Origin: Chitinophaga polysaccharea | Lineage (GTDB): Bacteria > Bacteroidota > Bacteroidia > Chitinophagales > Chitinophagaceae | DNA length: 64,000 nt | Assembly: GCF_007829335.1 (NCBI RefSeq) | Contig: NZ_VIWO01000011.1 | Coordinates: 1-64,000, forward strand | Direction: 5' to 3' | Shown here: positions 32,568-41,929 of the stretch, in pieces | How the letters are laid out: each line of letters begins with the position of its first letter | Numbering within the stretch: position 1 is the first letter of the stretch | Notes under the pieces: generated by a model | The model's database searches: none | Told to the model about the DNA's origin: nothing | The model's input: the letters and a program-made list of their open reading frames with translations, nothing else | Program-made: the position numbers and the translations under genes

Positions 32568-33602
32568 ATGAAGCATCCAGCAACATTACTTGAAAAATTC
32601 TTCCGGGGTGAATGCAATGAAGCAGAAAACCAGGTGGTAAGGGAATACCTTATACAACACCCGGAGGCTTTGCAGCCCTGGCTGACAGAAGAGAGCTGGC
32701 ATTCTTTTCATCCGGAATCATTGCTACCCACCGACATTTCTGAAAAAATGCTGGCCGCCATTGAAAGTCGCACGTACCGGAAGATGCCGCCGGCTGGCCG
32801 CTCCTATAAATGGCTGGCTGTTGCTGCCGCTATTGCCATTCCCGCTTTAGCCGGTGTGTGGTGGATGCAGCAACATCCTGTGCCAATAAAACAACACCTT
32901 GGCGCACCGCCTGTTACAACACACAGCGCTATAACGCCGGTATTTGCACAGCAGGTAAACCGTACGTCCAAAACAATGCGGCTCCGCTTAAACGATGGCA
33001 GCACCGTAGCACTGGCTCCGCAAAGCCAGATACGCTATGAAGAACCATTTGCCACGCATAACCGCTCCATACACCTTTCCGGCACGGCGTTATTCAACGT
33101 GGCGGCCAACAGGGAAAAGCCTTTTACGGTATATGCCGGCAACTATGGCACTACCGCGCTGGGCACAGTATTCAGGATAACTACCCTCAACAGCAAAAAA
33201 GGTGTGATCCGGGTGCAGCTGATCAGTGGTAAGGTAGTGGTGAAAGCAGACAGCCTGCTGGGCAACAAAGGCATCAAAGCCACTTACCTGCTGCCGGGAC
33301 AAGCACTCTGCTTCGATCAGCAAGGCATGGTACCTGTAACCAATAACAATCAACAAGCGCCGGTGAAAACGGAAAATGAAATATTCAATTTCCGCAATGA
33401 ACCACTGGCAAATATTTTCCGGTTGATGTCCGAAAAATTCCATGTAAAAATCCAGTACCAGGAAAGTACCCTGGCAGACATGAGTTTTACAGGCGTTTTC
33501 GATAGTAGTAAAGAGTCGTTAGCTGATTTCCTGGGTACCATTAGCACATTAAACAACCTTACTATTAAGCAAACCAATGAAACTATTTACATAACACAAT
33601 AA
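32568..33602 (+). CDS. FecR-family anti-sigma factor
   Basis: 344 residues. The N-terminal helical anti-sigma domain (about 1-75) precedes one transmembrane helix (WLAVAAAIAIPALAGVWWM, about 83-101). The FecR domain (about 125-230) has KTMRLRLNDGSTVALAPQSQIRYEEPF and GTALFNVAANREKPFTVYAGNYGTTALGTVFRI. The C-terminal DUF4974/STN-like domain is IFNFRNEPLANIFRLMSEKFHVKIQYQESTLADMSFTGVFDSSKESLADFLGTISTLNNL. It spans the cytoplasmic membrane and transmits the SusC signal to the sigma factor. Confidence 0.95.
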   Translation: MKHPATLLEKFFRGECNEAENQVVREYLIQHPEALQPWLTEESWHSFHPESLLPTDISEKMLAAIESRTYRKMPPAGRSYKWLAVAAAIAIPALAGVWWMQQHPVPIKQHLGAPPVTTHSAITPVFAQQVNRTSKTMRLRLNDGSTVALAPQSQIRYEEPFATHNRSIHLSGTALFNVAANREKPFTVYAGNYGTTALGTVFRITTLNSKKGVIRVQLISGKVVVKADSLLGNKGIKATYLLPGQALCFDQQGMVPVTNNNQQAPVKTENEIFNFRNEPLANIFRLMSEKFHVKIQYQESTLADMSFTGVFDSSKESLADFLGTISTLNNLTIKQTNETIYITQ

Positions 33603-33686
33603 TCCTTTACTAAACCGATTCAATGCGCTGGCTAATTGCTCCCGTAATACGGGACAGGCGATTCCTTTGCCTAAAAATGAAATATT

Positions 33687-36600
33687 ATGCGTGAAAACAA
33701 ACGACTATCCCCGATCTGTCGCCGCACCAAAACTATATGGCTGCTACTATTCCTACAGCTGTACATTGGTAGTGTATGGGCACAAAACGCCCACCCTGCC
33801 GCCATCGGCATTATCAAAAATGACAAGAACGAACGGCTTCCCAATGTGATGGTAAGAGTAGCCAACGCCGACAATACCATACTGGCCAGCACGGTTACCA
33901 ACGACAAAGGTATCTTCACCTTTACCAAACTACCCGCCGGCGGCCCTTATCATTTTATCCTCTCCCAAATGGGCTATGTAACGGATACCCTGCACGGCTA
34001 TACGATTACCGATTCGAGCAAATTATCCCTGGCCGTCACCCTGAAAAAAAAAGTAGAAGAACTGGAACAAGTACTGGTGACCGCCCTTGGCATTAAAAGG
34101 GAAAAGAAAGCATTGGGCTATTCTGTGGAAGAACTGGCAGGCAAAGAATTTAACCGCGTTAACCAGGAAAATTTCCTCAACGCCATTTCCGGTAAAGTAG
34201 CCGGCGTAACTATCAACTCCACCGGCGGTCCCGGATCATCTGTCAGCATGATCATCAGGGGCGCTACCTCCCTTAGCAGCGACAACCAGCCACTGTTTGT
34301 AGTAGATGGCGTGCCACTGGCCAACACCATCAACAATATCAGCAAAATAGGCAAAGATAATATGGTGGATTATGGCAACGCCATCTCCGATATCAATATG
34401 GATAACATCGAAAGCGTGACGATCCTGAAAGGCCCCAGCGCCGCTGCCCTATATGGTTCCCGTGCCGGCAACGGCGTGGTACTCATCACCACTAAAACCG
34501 GTAAAAAGGTAGATCGCACTACGGTCAACGCCTCCATCAATACCGTATTCGACAAGCCCTATAAATTCCTGAAATGGCAACATAAATTCGGTTCCGGCCA
34601 GCTCTCCGGCATCCCGGTTTCCCGTAGCGGCAACCTGCTTACCAATCCCTTTGGAACCATTATATCGGAAAATGTAGACGGCACCTTTGGCGCGGAGCTG
34701 GATATGGGATACGAAGAAGTACAGTGGAACAGCCCACTCGATAAAAACGGCAAACGCATCCCCATGCCGCTGGTATCACATAAAGACAATGTGAAAAATT
34801 TTGTCAATACCGGCATCACCACTACCACCAACGTCTCACTGGCTAATAATAACAATAAGATTGCCTACCGCCTGGCCTATGTAAACATGAACAACAAGGG
34901 TATCATTCCGAATACCGACCTGTTCAAAAATGCGCTGAACCTAAACTCCAGCTTACAGGTAAATTCAAAATTCAGCGTAAGCACCAACGTTGATTTCAGT
35001 CGCACCAACTCCAACAACCGCCCGGCGGGCGATCGTGGCGCCAATCCTCTCCAGGCCGTGTACAGCATATCCCCACATATCGACGTACGCGATCTGAAAG
35101 ACTACTGGATGCCCGGGCAGGAAGGATTGCAGCAACGCACTCAATACAATGGCGTATTCAACAATCCGTATTTCCTGGCCTATGAAGTGAAAAATGGTTT
35201 TGTGAGAGATCGTGTATTCGGTAACGTAAGAGCCGACTGGAAAATATTGCCCTCCCTGAGCTTCATGGCCCGCTATGCGCTCGATACCTATAATGAAAAA
35301 AGAGAAACCCAGATAGCCGCCAGCTATCTCAGCAATCCGGGCGGCGCTTATGGTATTATCAACATCAACAACTACGAACGCAATATCGATGTGTTGTTGA
35401 CCTACAAAAAAGATATCGGTGATGTTGATTTCACCCTATCTGCCGGCGGCAACAAACGATACCAGACTGGTAAAAACATTACCACCGCTACCAAAGACGG
35501 TACCGGGCTCATTACTCCAGGGGTATACACCATTCAAAATATTGCCCCGCAAAACCTCGATTATAACAGTACCCGTTACGAAAAAGGCGTCAACAGTATA
35601 TACGCTATGCTGAACGTGGGCTACAAAGGCATGGCCTACCTGGACCTCACCGGCCGCAACGACTGGTCCAGCACCTTGCCCGAAGCTGCTGCCTATTTTT
35701 ACCCTTCCGCCTCCCTCAGCCTCCTGGTCAATGAAATGATGCACATCACCTCTGATAACATCAATATGATCAAGCTCCGGGGCGGCGCAGCACAGGTAGG
35801 TAACGACGCGGCACCTTATCAACTGCTGGGGACTTTATACAATGCCGGCGCCTGGGGTAATATTCCCCGCCAAAGTACTTCCGGCACTTTATTGAACCCT
35901 TTCCTGAAACCGGAAATTGCTACTTCGTATGAAGGTGGTATAGATGTAAACCTGTTCCGCAACCGCCTGCGCATGGCGGCTACCTGGTATATGGTGGAAA
36001 ATAAAAACCAGATCTTCAGTCCCAAAACACCTCCTTCCTCCGGCTACGCTTCCCGCAATATCAACGCAGGTTTATTGAGAAGCCGCGGCATAGAACTCAC
36101 GCTGGGAGGCACCCCGGTAGATCGCAAAAACTGGAGATGGGATGTTAATGTCAACTTTACCCGCAACCGTACCAAAATTATTTCCCTGCCTAACGACCTG
36201 CCTTATTACACCCTCTGGGAAGAAGGAAAAGGCGGTGCATGGACGTACGTAGGGGAAGATATTGGCGATATATACGATGCACAGCTGGTAACCGTCACGG
36301 ATAAATCATCTCCCTACTATGGCTATCCAATACTGGATAATACCGGCAAATGGCAAAGTATAGATGCTATTAATACCCGCAACAAGATCGGCAACTTCAA
36401 CCCTAAGTTCATCATGGGTTTGCAGACGGCGATCAGCTATAAAAACTTTACGCTGAGCATGACCTTCGACTGGAGAAATGGGGGTGACTTTGTTTCCCAG
36501 ACCTACCGCTATGGAGAAGAACATGGCAACTCCCAGCTGTTCCTCGACAAGCTTACCAACCCGGGCAACATGAAAGGCCAGGAACTGCGGGATTACCTGG

Positions 36601-37142
36601 TGAGTCACCAGGATCAACTGGTCATACCCAGCGGCAACAAATTCCCGTTGGTAGGCGGCCCTACTCCAGAATACAATAGCTTTCCCTTTACCTATGGACC
36701 TTACGTATTGCCTTACGGCGGCGTGTTCATTCCTGGTGTGAGAGCCAAAGGTTATGATGCCAATGGTAACCCTACCGGCTATATTGAAAACCTCGGCAAT
36801 GATGGCACGGTTACCCTTCCGTATGCCGCCAGCACTGCCTGGTCTTTTACCCGGGCGTTTCTGTTCCCCGCTTCTTACCTGAAGTTGAGGGAAGTATCGC
36901 TGTCGTATGAGCTGCCGAAAAGATGGATCGCCTCCGCAAAACTGCAAAACGCGGCCGTGTCTATCTATAGCCGGAATATCATCTTGTGGACCGCTGCTAA
37001 AATCGGCATAGATCCTGAAAATGCCTACCAGCCTTCCACCACTGTACAAGGCTCCGGTATGCAGTTTATGCAGGGCATAGAAAGATACAACGTAACCCCA
37101 TGGTCTATTCCGATGGGCGCCAAGTTGAACGTAACCTTTTAA
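33687..37142 (+). CDS. SusC/RagA-family TonB-dependent transporter
   Basis: 1151 residues with a signal peptide (TIWLLLFLQLYIGSVWAQ). Carboxypeptidase-regulatory-like domain at about 38-115 (GIIKNDKNERLPNVMVRVANAD). Plug domain near 150-270 with the SusC signature VNQENFLNAISGKVAGVTINSTGGPGSSVSMIIRGATSLSSDNQPLFVVDGVPL and the NIESVTILKGPSAAALYGSRAGNGVVLITTK box. The outer-membrane barrel follows. There is no N-terminal STN domain before the carboxypeptidase-like domain, although a sigma/FecR pair precedes the gene. Imports a bulky ligand together with the SusD at 37165. Confidence 0.95.
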   Translation: MRENKRLSPICRRTKTIWLLLFLQLYIGSVWAQNAHPAAIGIIKNDKNERLPNVMVRVANADNTILASTVTNDKGIFTFTKLPAGGPYHFILSQMGYVTDTLHGYTITDSSKLSLAVTLKKKVEELEQVLVTALGIKREKKALGYSVEELAGKEFNRVNQENFLNAISGKVAGVTINSTGGPGSSVSMIIRGATSLSSDNQPLFVVDGVPLANTINNISKIGKDNMVDYGNAISDINMDNIESVTILKGPSAAALYGSRAGNGVVLITTKTGKKVDRTTVNASINTVFDKPYKFLKWQHKFGSGQLSGIPVSRSGNLLTNPFGTIISENVDGTFGAELDMGYEEVQWNSPLDKNGKRIPMPLVSHKDNVKNFVNTGITTTTNVSLANNNNKIAYRLAYVNMNNKGIIPNTDLFKNALNLNSSLQVNSKFSVSTNVDFSRTNSNNRPAGDRGANPLQAVYSISPHIDVRDLKDYWMPGQEGLQQRTQYNGVFNNPYFLAYEVKNGFVRDRVFGNVRADWKILPSLSFMARYALDTYNEKRETQIAASYLSNPGGAYGIININNYERNIDVLLTYKKDIGDVDFTLSAGGNKRYQTGKNITTATKDGTGLITPGVYTIQNIAPQNLDYNSTRYEKGVNSIYAMLNVGYKGMAYLDLTGRNDWSSTLPEAAAYFYPSASLSLLVNEMMHITSDNINMIKLRGGAAQVGNDAAPYQLLGTLYNAGAWGNIPRQSTSGTLLNPFLKPEIATSYEGGIDVNLFRNRLRMAATWYMVENKNQIFSPKTPPSSGYASRNINAGLLRSRGIELTLGGTPVDRKNWRWDVNVNFTRNRTKIISLPNDLPYYTLWEEGKGGAWTYVGEDIGDIYDAQLVTVTDKSSPYYGYPILDNTGKWQSIDAINTRNKIGNFNPKFIMGLQTAISYKNFTLSMTFDWRNGGDFVSQTYRYGEEHGNSQLFLDKLTNPGNMKGQELRDYLVSHQDQLVIPSGNKFPLVGGPTPEYNSFPFTYGPYVLPYGGVFIPGVRAKGYDANGNPTGYIENLGNDGTVTLPYAASTAWSFTRAFLFPASYLKLREVSLSYELPKRWIASAKLQNAAVSIYSRNIILWTAAKIGIDPENAYQPSTTVQGSGMQFMQGIERYNVTPWSIPMGAKLNVTF

Positions 37143-37164
37143 GCGTTTCTTTAATCGTTGACAT

Positions 37165-38868
37165 ATGAAACCAGTTAATAAATCAATCCTTTTGTGCCTG
37201 GGGTTACTGCTTACTGCTTTGCCCGCCTGTAAAAAGGAGCTCATCAAATTAAACGACAACCCCAATGGTTCCAATCCTGCTACCATCAATCCCAACCTGG
37301 TGCTATCCACGGTATTGACACAGGCAGGTATAGAGATCGTAACGCTGGGGTACCAGGATATGGCCGGCGTAATGCAACATACCCAGAAAGATGGATGGAC
37401 CACCACCCACAATGAATACGACTGGGCGGGCACCAACAGCTGGACTGCCTACTACGATATCCTGAGAAATAACCAACTCGTATATGACCGGGCCGTAACG
37501 CTCAACAATGAGCTGCAACAGGGTGTATCGCTGGTGATGAAATCTATGATGTTTGGATTGATCACCGACCTATGGGGCGATGCGCCTTATACCCAGGCTT
37601 TGAAAGGGCAGCTGGGCGGCACAGACAATACGTTACCCGTATACGATCCTCAACAAGTGATTTATACCGGTATACTGGCCGACCTGGACAAAGCCAACAC
37701 TTTGCTGTCTAAGTCCAAAAGCGAGTATACCAATCCCATCGATGCCGTGGATGTATATTACGCTGGCGATCCTACCAAATGGCGAAAAATGGCCAATTCA
37801 CTGGCTTTGCGATATTATATGCGCCTGTCGGAAAAGTTGCCGGATGTAGCCAAAGCGGGCATTGAAAAAATAGCCGGCGACCCGGCAAAATATCCCATCA
37901 TTACCGATGCGTCTGAAGACGCGACCATGGCGTTTCCCGGCAACAGCAATGCCGACTCCTGGCCTGCCAATGCCACCTACGATACCGACAGCAGTAATTA
38001 CCGGAGATTGAAAATGTGCAATACCCTGGTAACGTACCTGCAAGCCCGGCATGATCCGCGACTGGGCGTATGGGCAAATAAAGTACAGTGCTTTTTATTG
38101 GTAGATAATAACCTGCCCCCCGGTACCGGCAATGTATACAAGCCGGTAGACACCGTAGTGAACGGCGAAAACCGGAAAGTGCGGTATGTATCGCCCGACG
38201 TACTGGCATCTAAAGGACTTACCCTCCATGATATTAACCAGGATGTAGACTATGTAGGCCTGCCGCCTGCAATCCCAGGTCCTGCCGTGTATAATTTAAG
38301 TCCCGATGCCAGCCAGGCTTCCCGGAACCCGCATGTATCCTGGCTCAATGATATCTACAAACAGGCAAAAGGGCCGCTGTTAAAAGCCCGGCTCATTTCT
38401 GCCGCAGAAGTACGCTTTATTTTAGCCGAAGCAGCTGGCATTAAGGGCTGGGCCGCCGGCGATGGCGAAACGCATTATAACGCCGCCATAAAGGCTTCGC
38501 TCACTACCTGGGGATTGGCAGGCTACTACGCCGCCTATATCTCCCAACCTGCGGTAAAATACAATCATACGCAACAGCAGATTGTGGAACAAAAATGGGC
38601 CGCCAGCTGGACCGCGGCCACCGAAGCCTGGGCCGACTTTAAAAGGACCGGCTATCCGCAACTACATGCAGGCCCCTATGCCAAAGGCACCGTGGTGCCA
38701 GTACGCCTTTATTACATGCTGGAAGAAAGGAATTTGAATAAGGCCAATTTAACCGATGCCCTGAAACGGCTGGAAGTGACCAACTATTCCTCTTTCGGCG
38801 CCAATGGCGCACAAAATAGTCCCTGGTCCAAACCATGGATTATCCAGGGTACTGGTAAACCCTGGTAA
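37165..38868 (+). CDS. SusD/RagB-family lipoprotein (SusD-like 2)
   Basis: 567 residues. Lipobox with C22 (LLTALPAC), then KKELIKLNDNPNGSNPATINPNLVLSTVLTQAG. ILRNNQLVYDRAV...KSMMFGLITDLWGDAPYTQALKG is the SusD helical core (TPR-like; D-x-x-GD-x-P-Y). The C-terminal EVRFILAEAAGIKGW...YNAAIKASL...IVEQKWAASW completes the family pattern. Lipidated at the cell surface, lid of the SusC channel. 22 nt after susC. Confidence 0.95.
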   Translation: MKPVNKSILLCLGLLLTALPACKKELIKLNDNPNGSNPATINPNLVLSTVLTQAGIEIVTLGYQDMAGVMQHTQKDGWTTTHNEYDWAGTNSWTAYYDILRNNQLVYDRAVTLNNELQQGVSLVMKSMMFGLITDLWGDAPYTQALKGQLGGTDNTLPVYDPQQVIYTGILADLDKANTLLSKSKSEYTNPIDAVDVYYAGDPTKWRKMANSLALRYYMRLSEKLPDVAKAGIEKIAGDPAKYPIITDASEDATMAFPGNSNADSWPANATYDTDSSNYRRLKMCNTLVTYLQARHDPRLGVWANKVQCFLLVDNNLPPGTGNVYKPVDTVVNGENRKVRYVSPDVLASKGLTLHDINQDVDYVGLPPAIPGPAVYNLSPDASQASRNPHVSWLNDIYKQAKGPLLKARLISAAEVRFILAEAAGIKGWAAGDGETHYNAAIKASLTTWGLAGYYAAYISQPAVKYNHTQQQIVEQKWAASWTAATEAWADFKRTGYPQLHAGPYAKGTVVPVRLYYMLEERNLNKANLTDALKRLEVTNYSSFGANGAQNSPWSKPWIIQGTGKPW

Positions 38869-38918
38869 GTATTGCTTATCTTAAACGTATCATAACTATA
38901 CCCACAATTAATCCGTAT

Positions 38919-40259
38919 ATGAAGAAGCTATTTTTTGTTTTGCTGGTAAACATGTTGTTCCTGGCTGCGGCCATGGCTCAACAGGCTACCACGGCCGCCA
39001 CTGCACTGAGAGCCTATCTCGATAACGACGACAAATCCTTTCACTGGGAAGTAAAAGACTCTTTCCAGGTAAATAACACCACCGCCTACAGCATATTGCT
39101 CACCTCTCAAAAGTGGCGGGAATATACCTGGACACATCAACTCACTATCTTTGTGCCCGGTACCATCGATTACGATGGCGCACTGCTGTTTGTAACCGGC
39201 GGCTCTAACCGCGACGGACAACCTAACTGGAACGGCGCTACGGATGAACTATACCAGCAGGTAGCCGCCCTGGCCACGACCAATCACGCAGTAACTTCTG
39301 TATTGCGGCAAACGCCCAACCAGCCACTCTTTGGGAAGCTCACCGAAGATGCCCTGATTTCATTTACCCTGCATAACTTCAAAAAAGATGGCGACTATAC
39401 CTGGCCGCTGCTGTTTCCCATGGTAAAAAGCGCCGTGCGCGCTATGGATGTTGTACAGGATTTCACTAAAAGCAAATCTATTCCTGTGTCCCGCTTCGTG
39501 GTATCCGGCGCCTCCAAACGTGGCTGGACCACCTGGCTCACCGGTGCCAACGACAGCCGCGTAGCAGCTATTGCCCCGATGGTAATAGATGTGCTGAACA
39601 TGCCGGTAAGCCTCGACTACCAAATCAAAACATGGAAAGAATACAGTATTCAGATAGAAGATTATGTAAAACTGGGCATCCCACAAACCGCCCATACCGG
39701 TGAAGGCCAGGCCATCAATACCATGATTGATCCTTACTCCTATCGTCAAAACCTGACCATGCCCAAAATGATTTTTATGGGCACCAACGATGAGTATTGG
39801 GTGGTAGATAATATCAAAAATTATATCGACAGCATACCCGGCAAAAATCTGATCAATTATGTGCCCAACGCAGGACATAGCCTGGGCAACAAAGCACAGG
39901 CTTTTGAAACGCTGAGCGCCTTCTTTGGTAACACCCTCACCAAACAGCCCTATCCCGATTGCAACTGGACCACCCGTACGCGTCGTGGTAAAGTAAGCGT
40001 AACCGCCAAAGCCACTGCCGACAAATTGGTAGACGTAATCTTATGGTCTGCCGACTCCCCGGATATTGATTTCCGGAACGACAAATGGACGTCGAAAAGC
40101 ATGGGCATTGCGCACCAGTCCACCGTAAAAGTAAGCACCCCCCTGCCGCAAAGCGGGTACCGTGCTTTTTATGTAGACCTTAAATACACCAATCCTACCG
40201 GTGGCACTTATACCGTTAGCACGCGTGTATTTGTAACCGATACTAAACAGATATTATAG
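38919..40259 (+). CDS. PhoPQ-activated pathogenicity-related (PqaA) family protein
   Basis: 446 residues with a signal peptide (MKKLFFVLLVNMLFLAAAMAQ). The family block VSRFVVSGASKRGWTTWLTGANDSRVAAIAPMVIDVLNMPVSLDYQIKTW contains a GASKRG nucleophile-elbow-like segment. MIFMGTNDEYWVVDNIKNYIDSIPGKNLINYVPNAGHSLG contributes an Asp and a His, giving an alpha/beta-hydrolase-like triad. Exported, periplasmic or surface. Substrate unknown. Third gene of the susCD operon, 50 nt after susD and 1 nt before the next gene. Confidence 0.9.
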   Translation: MKKLFFVLLVNMLFLAAAMAQQATTAATALRAYLDNDDKSFHWEVKDSFQVNNTTAYSILLTSQKWREYTWTHQLTIFVPGTIDYDGALLFVTGGSNRDGQPNWNGATDELYQQVAALATTNHAVTSVLRQTPNQPLFGKLTEDALISFTLHNFKKDGDYTWPLLFPMVKSAVRAMDVVQDFTKSKSIPVSRFVVSGASKRGWTTWLTGANDSRVAAIAPMVIDVLNMPVSLDYQIKTWKEYSIQIEDYVKLGIPQTAHTGEGQAINTMIDPYSYRQNLTMPKMIFMGTNDEYWVVDNIKNYIDSIPGKNLINYVPNAGHSLGNKAQAFETLSAFFGNTLTKQPYPDCNWTTRTRRGKVSVTAKATADKLVDVILWSADSPDIDFRNDKWTSKSMGIAHQSTVKVSTPLPQSGYRAFYVDLKYTNPTGGTYTVSTRVFVTDTKQIL

Positions 40260-40260
40260 C

Positions 40261-41883
40261 ATGAAAAAATTACTGCTGTTCGCAGGCACCTTACTCACCC
40301 ACTATACGCTTCTGGCTCAACAGGCAACACCCGTGCTGCCGGCTACGCCGCACAAATTTGTTGTAGTGGCGCACCGGGGTTATCATATCCATATTCCTGA
40401 AAACACGGTGGCCGCCATAGAGGCCACCGCGCAATGCGGGGCCGATTATGCAGAACTGGATCTGCGCACCACGAAAGACGGGAAGCTGGTATTGATGCAC
40501 GATGCCACCGTCAACCGGACCTCCGGCGGTGAAGGAAAAGTAGCCGACCTCACCCTGGCGCAGCTGCGGCAATTATCGCTGAAAGGTAATGATGGTAAGA
40601 CCTACCGCATACCTACCTTTGCCGAAGCATTACAGGCGGCAAAGGGGAAAGTAAATATCTATCTCGATTTTAAAGAAGCCGATGTAGCAGAAACCTGGAA
40701 ACAAATACAGGCCGCTGGCATGGAAAAACAGGTGGTGGTATACCTGAATAAAAAAGAACAATACCGCCCCTGGAGAAGCATCGCGCCGCAGGTACCCCTG
40801 ATGACCAGCCTGCCCGATGAAATGAATACGCCAGCACAGCTGGAAGCCTTCCTGAACATGGTGACGGTTTCCGTGCTGGACAACCTCACCGACAGTACTA
40901 TGTTGGCTGTCGCCCGCCGGCATAACGTGGCCGTGTGGCTGGATGCACAAACGCCTACGGAAGGTCCCGGCGACTGGAATGCCGTGTTACGCAAGGGCGT
41001 ACAGGGAATGCAAAGCGATCACCCGGATACATTGGTCAGCTATCTCCGGAAAAATAATCTGCGGGATGGTCTTGCTAACGCTAACGCCTATACGCCTGCC
41101 GCGAGTCGTTATATCACCCTTCGTGATGTACCTTATGGCGATGCCGGGGAAGATAATATGCTGGATGCCTATCTTCCGGAAGACCGCCAACCGCAAACAA
41201 AGATGATTGTATACTTGCATGGTGGCGGTTGGACAGGCGGCGATAAAAAAGAACTGCCTGCGCAGCTCATCAGCGAACTGGCAGGCAAACTGCATTATGG
41301 CGTTATATCTATGAATTACCGCCTTATCAGGGATGGAAAAAACGTATACCCGGCACAGTTAGACGATATCCGGAAGGCATTGGCTTTTATCAGCAGCAAA
41401 GCGAAAAAATACCAGTTCGACGGTACGCAGTTTGCGCTGATAGGCGGCAGCGCCGGTGCTTACCTGGCCCTACAATACGCCTATGCCTATGATTCCCTGC
41501 GCCAGGTGAAAACGGTGGTTGACCTCTGGGGGCCTACCGACTTCACAGATAAAAAAGTGCGCCAGGAAAATAAAGACGCCGACGAAAAAGTAGTGCGCCT
41601 GCTGGGCGTAGCTGATCCGGCGGCTCAACTGGCCTATGACGCCAGCCCTTATCATCGGCTCAGTGCTGCCAATGGCGTACCTACTTTGTTGTTTCATGGC
41701 GACGAAGATCCGCTGGTACATGTGAGTCAATCAGAGAAGCTGTATGCTAAACTTGCGTCCCTGCATATTCCCACGCGATTCGAAAGATACCCGCACGAAA
41801 AGCATGGCGTGGGCGCTGCGGCTACCATGGATGTATTTACGAAGCTGATTGGCTGGTTGCAGCAATATTATCCTTCCAACTAA
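40261..41883 (+). CDS. Fusion of glycerophosphodiester phosphodiesterase and alpha/beta esterase
   Basis: 540 residues with a signal peptide (MKKLLLFAGTLLTHYTLLAQQ). GDPD domain about 30-265: VVAHRGYHIHIPENTVAAIEATAQCGADYAELDLRTTKDGKLVLMHDATVNRTSGG (HRG, PENT, E-x-D and MHD metal and catalytic residues). Esterase domain about 275-538: MIVYLHGGGWTGGDKKEL oxyanion loop, LIGGSAGAYLAL nucleophile elbow, LFHGDEDPLVHVS (Asp) and YPHEKHGVG (His). Both halves keep their catalytic residues. It could release acyl groups and glycerol phosphate from the same molecule. 1 nt after the PqaA-like stop, so translationally linked. Confidence 0.9.
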   Translation: MKKLLLFAGTLLTHYTLLAQQATPVLPATPHKFVVVAHRGYHIHIPENTVAAIEATAQCGADYAELDLRTTKDGKLVLMHDATVNRTSGGEGKVADLTLAQLRQLSLKGNDGKTYRIPTFAEALQAAKGKVNIYLDFKEADVAETWKQIQAAGMEKQVVVYLNKKEQYRPWRSIAPQVPLMTSLPDEMNTPAQLEAFLNMVTVSVLDNLTDSTMLAVARRHNVAVWLDAQTPTEGPGDWNAVLRKGVQGMQSDHPDTLVSYLRKNNLRDGLANANAYTPAASRYITLRDVPYGDAGEDNMLDAYLPEDRQPQTKMIVYLHGGGWTGGDKKELPAQLISELAGKLHYGVISMNYRLIRDGKNVYPAQLDDIRKALAFISSKAKKYQFDGTQFALIGGSAGAYLALQYAYAYDSLRQVKTVVDLWGPTDFTDKKVRQENKDADEKVVRLLGVADPAAQLAYDASPYHRLSAANGVPTLLFHGDEDPLVHVSQSEKLYAKLASLHIPTRFERYPHEKHGVGAAATMDVFTKLIGWLQQYYPSN

Positions 41884-41888
41884 ATTTT

Positions 41889-41929
41889 GTTTGTAAAGCA
41901 GAAAGCGTCAAGCTTTCTGCTTTACAAAC
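41889..41929. terminator. Strong bidirectional terminator overlapping the exporter 3' end
   Basis: GTTTGTAAAGCAGAAAGC is repeated in inverse at 41912-41929 with a 5-nt loop, an 18-bp perfect stem. The stop codon of the exporter (41908-41910) lies in the loop, so the last codons of that gene form part of the terminator. It serves both the operon ending at 41883 and the minus-strand gene. Confidence 0.75.
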
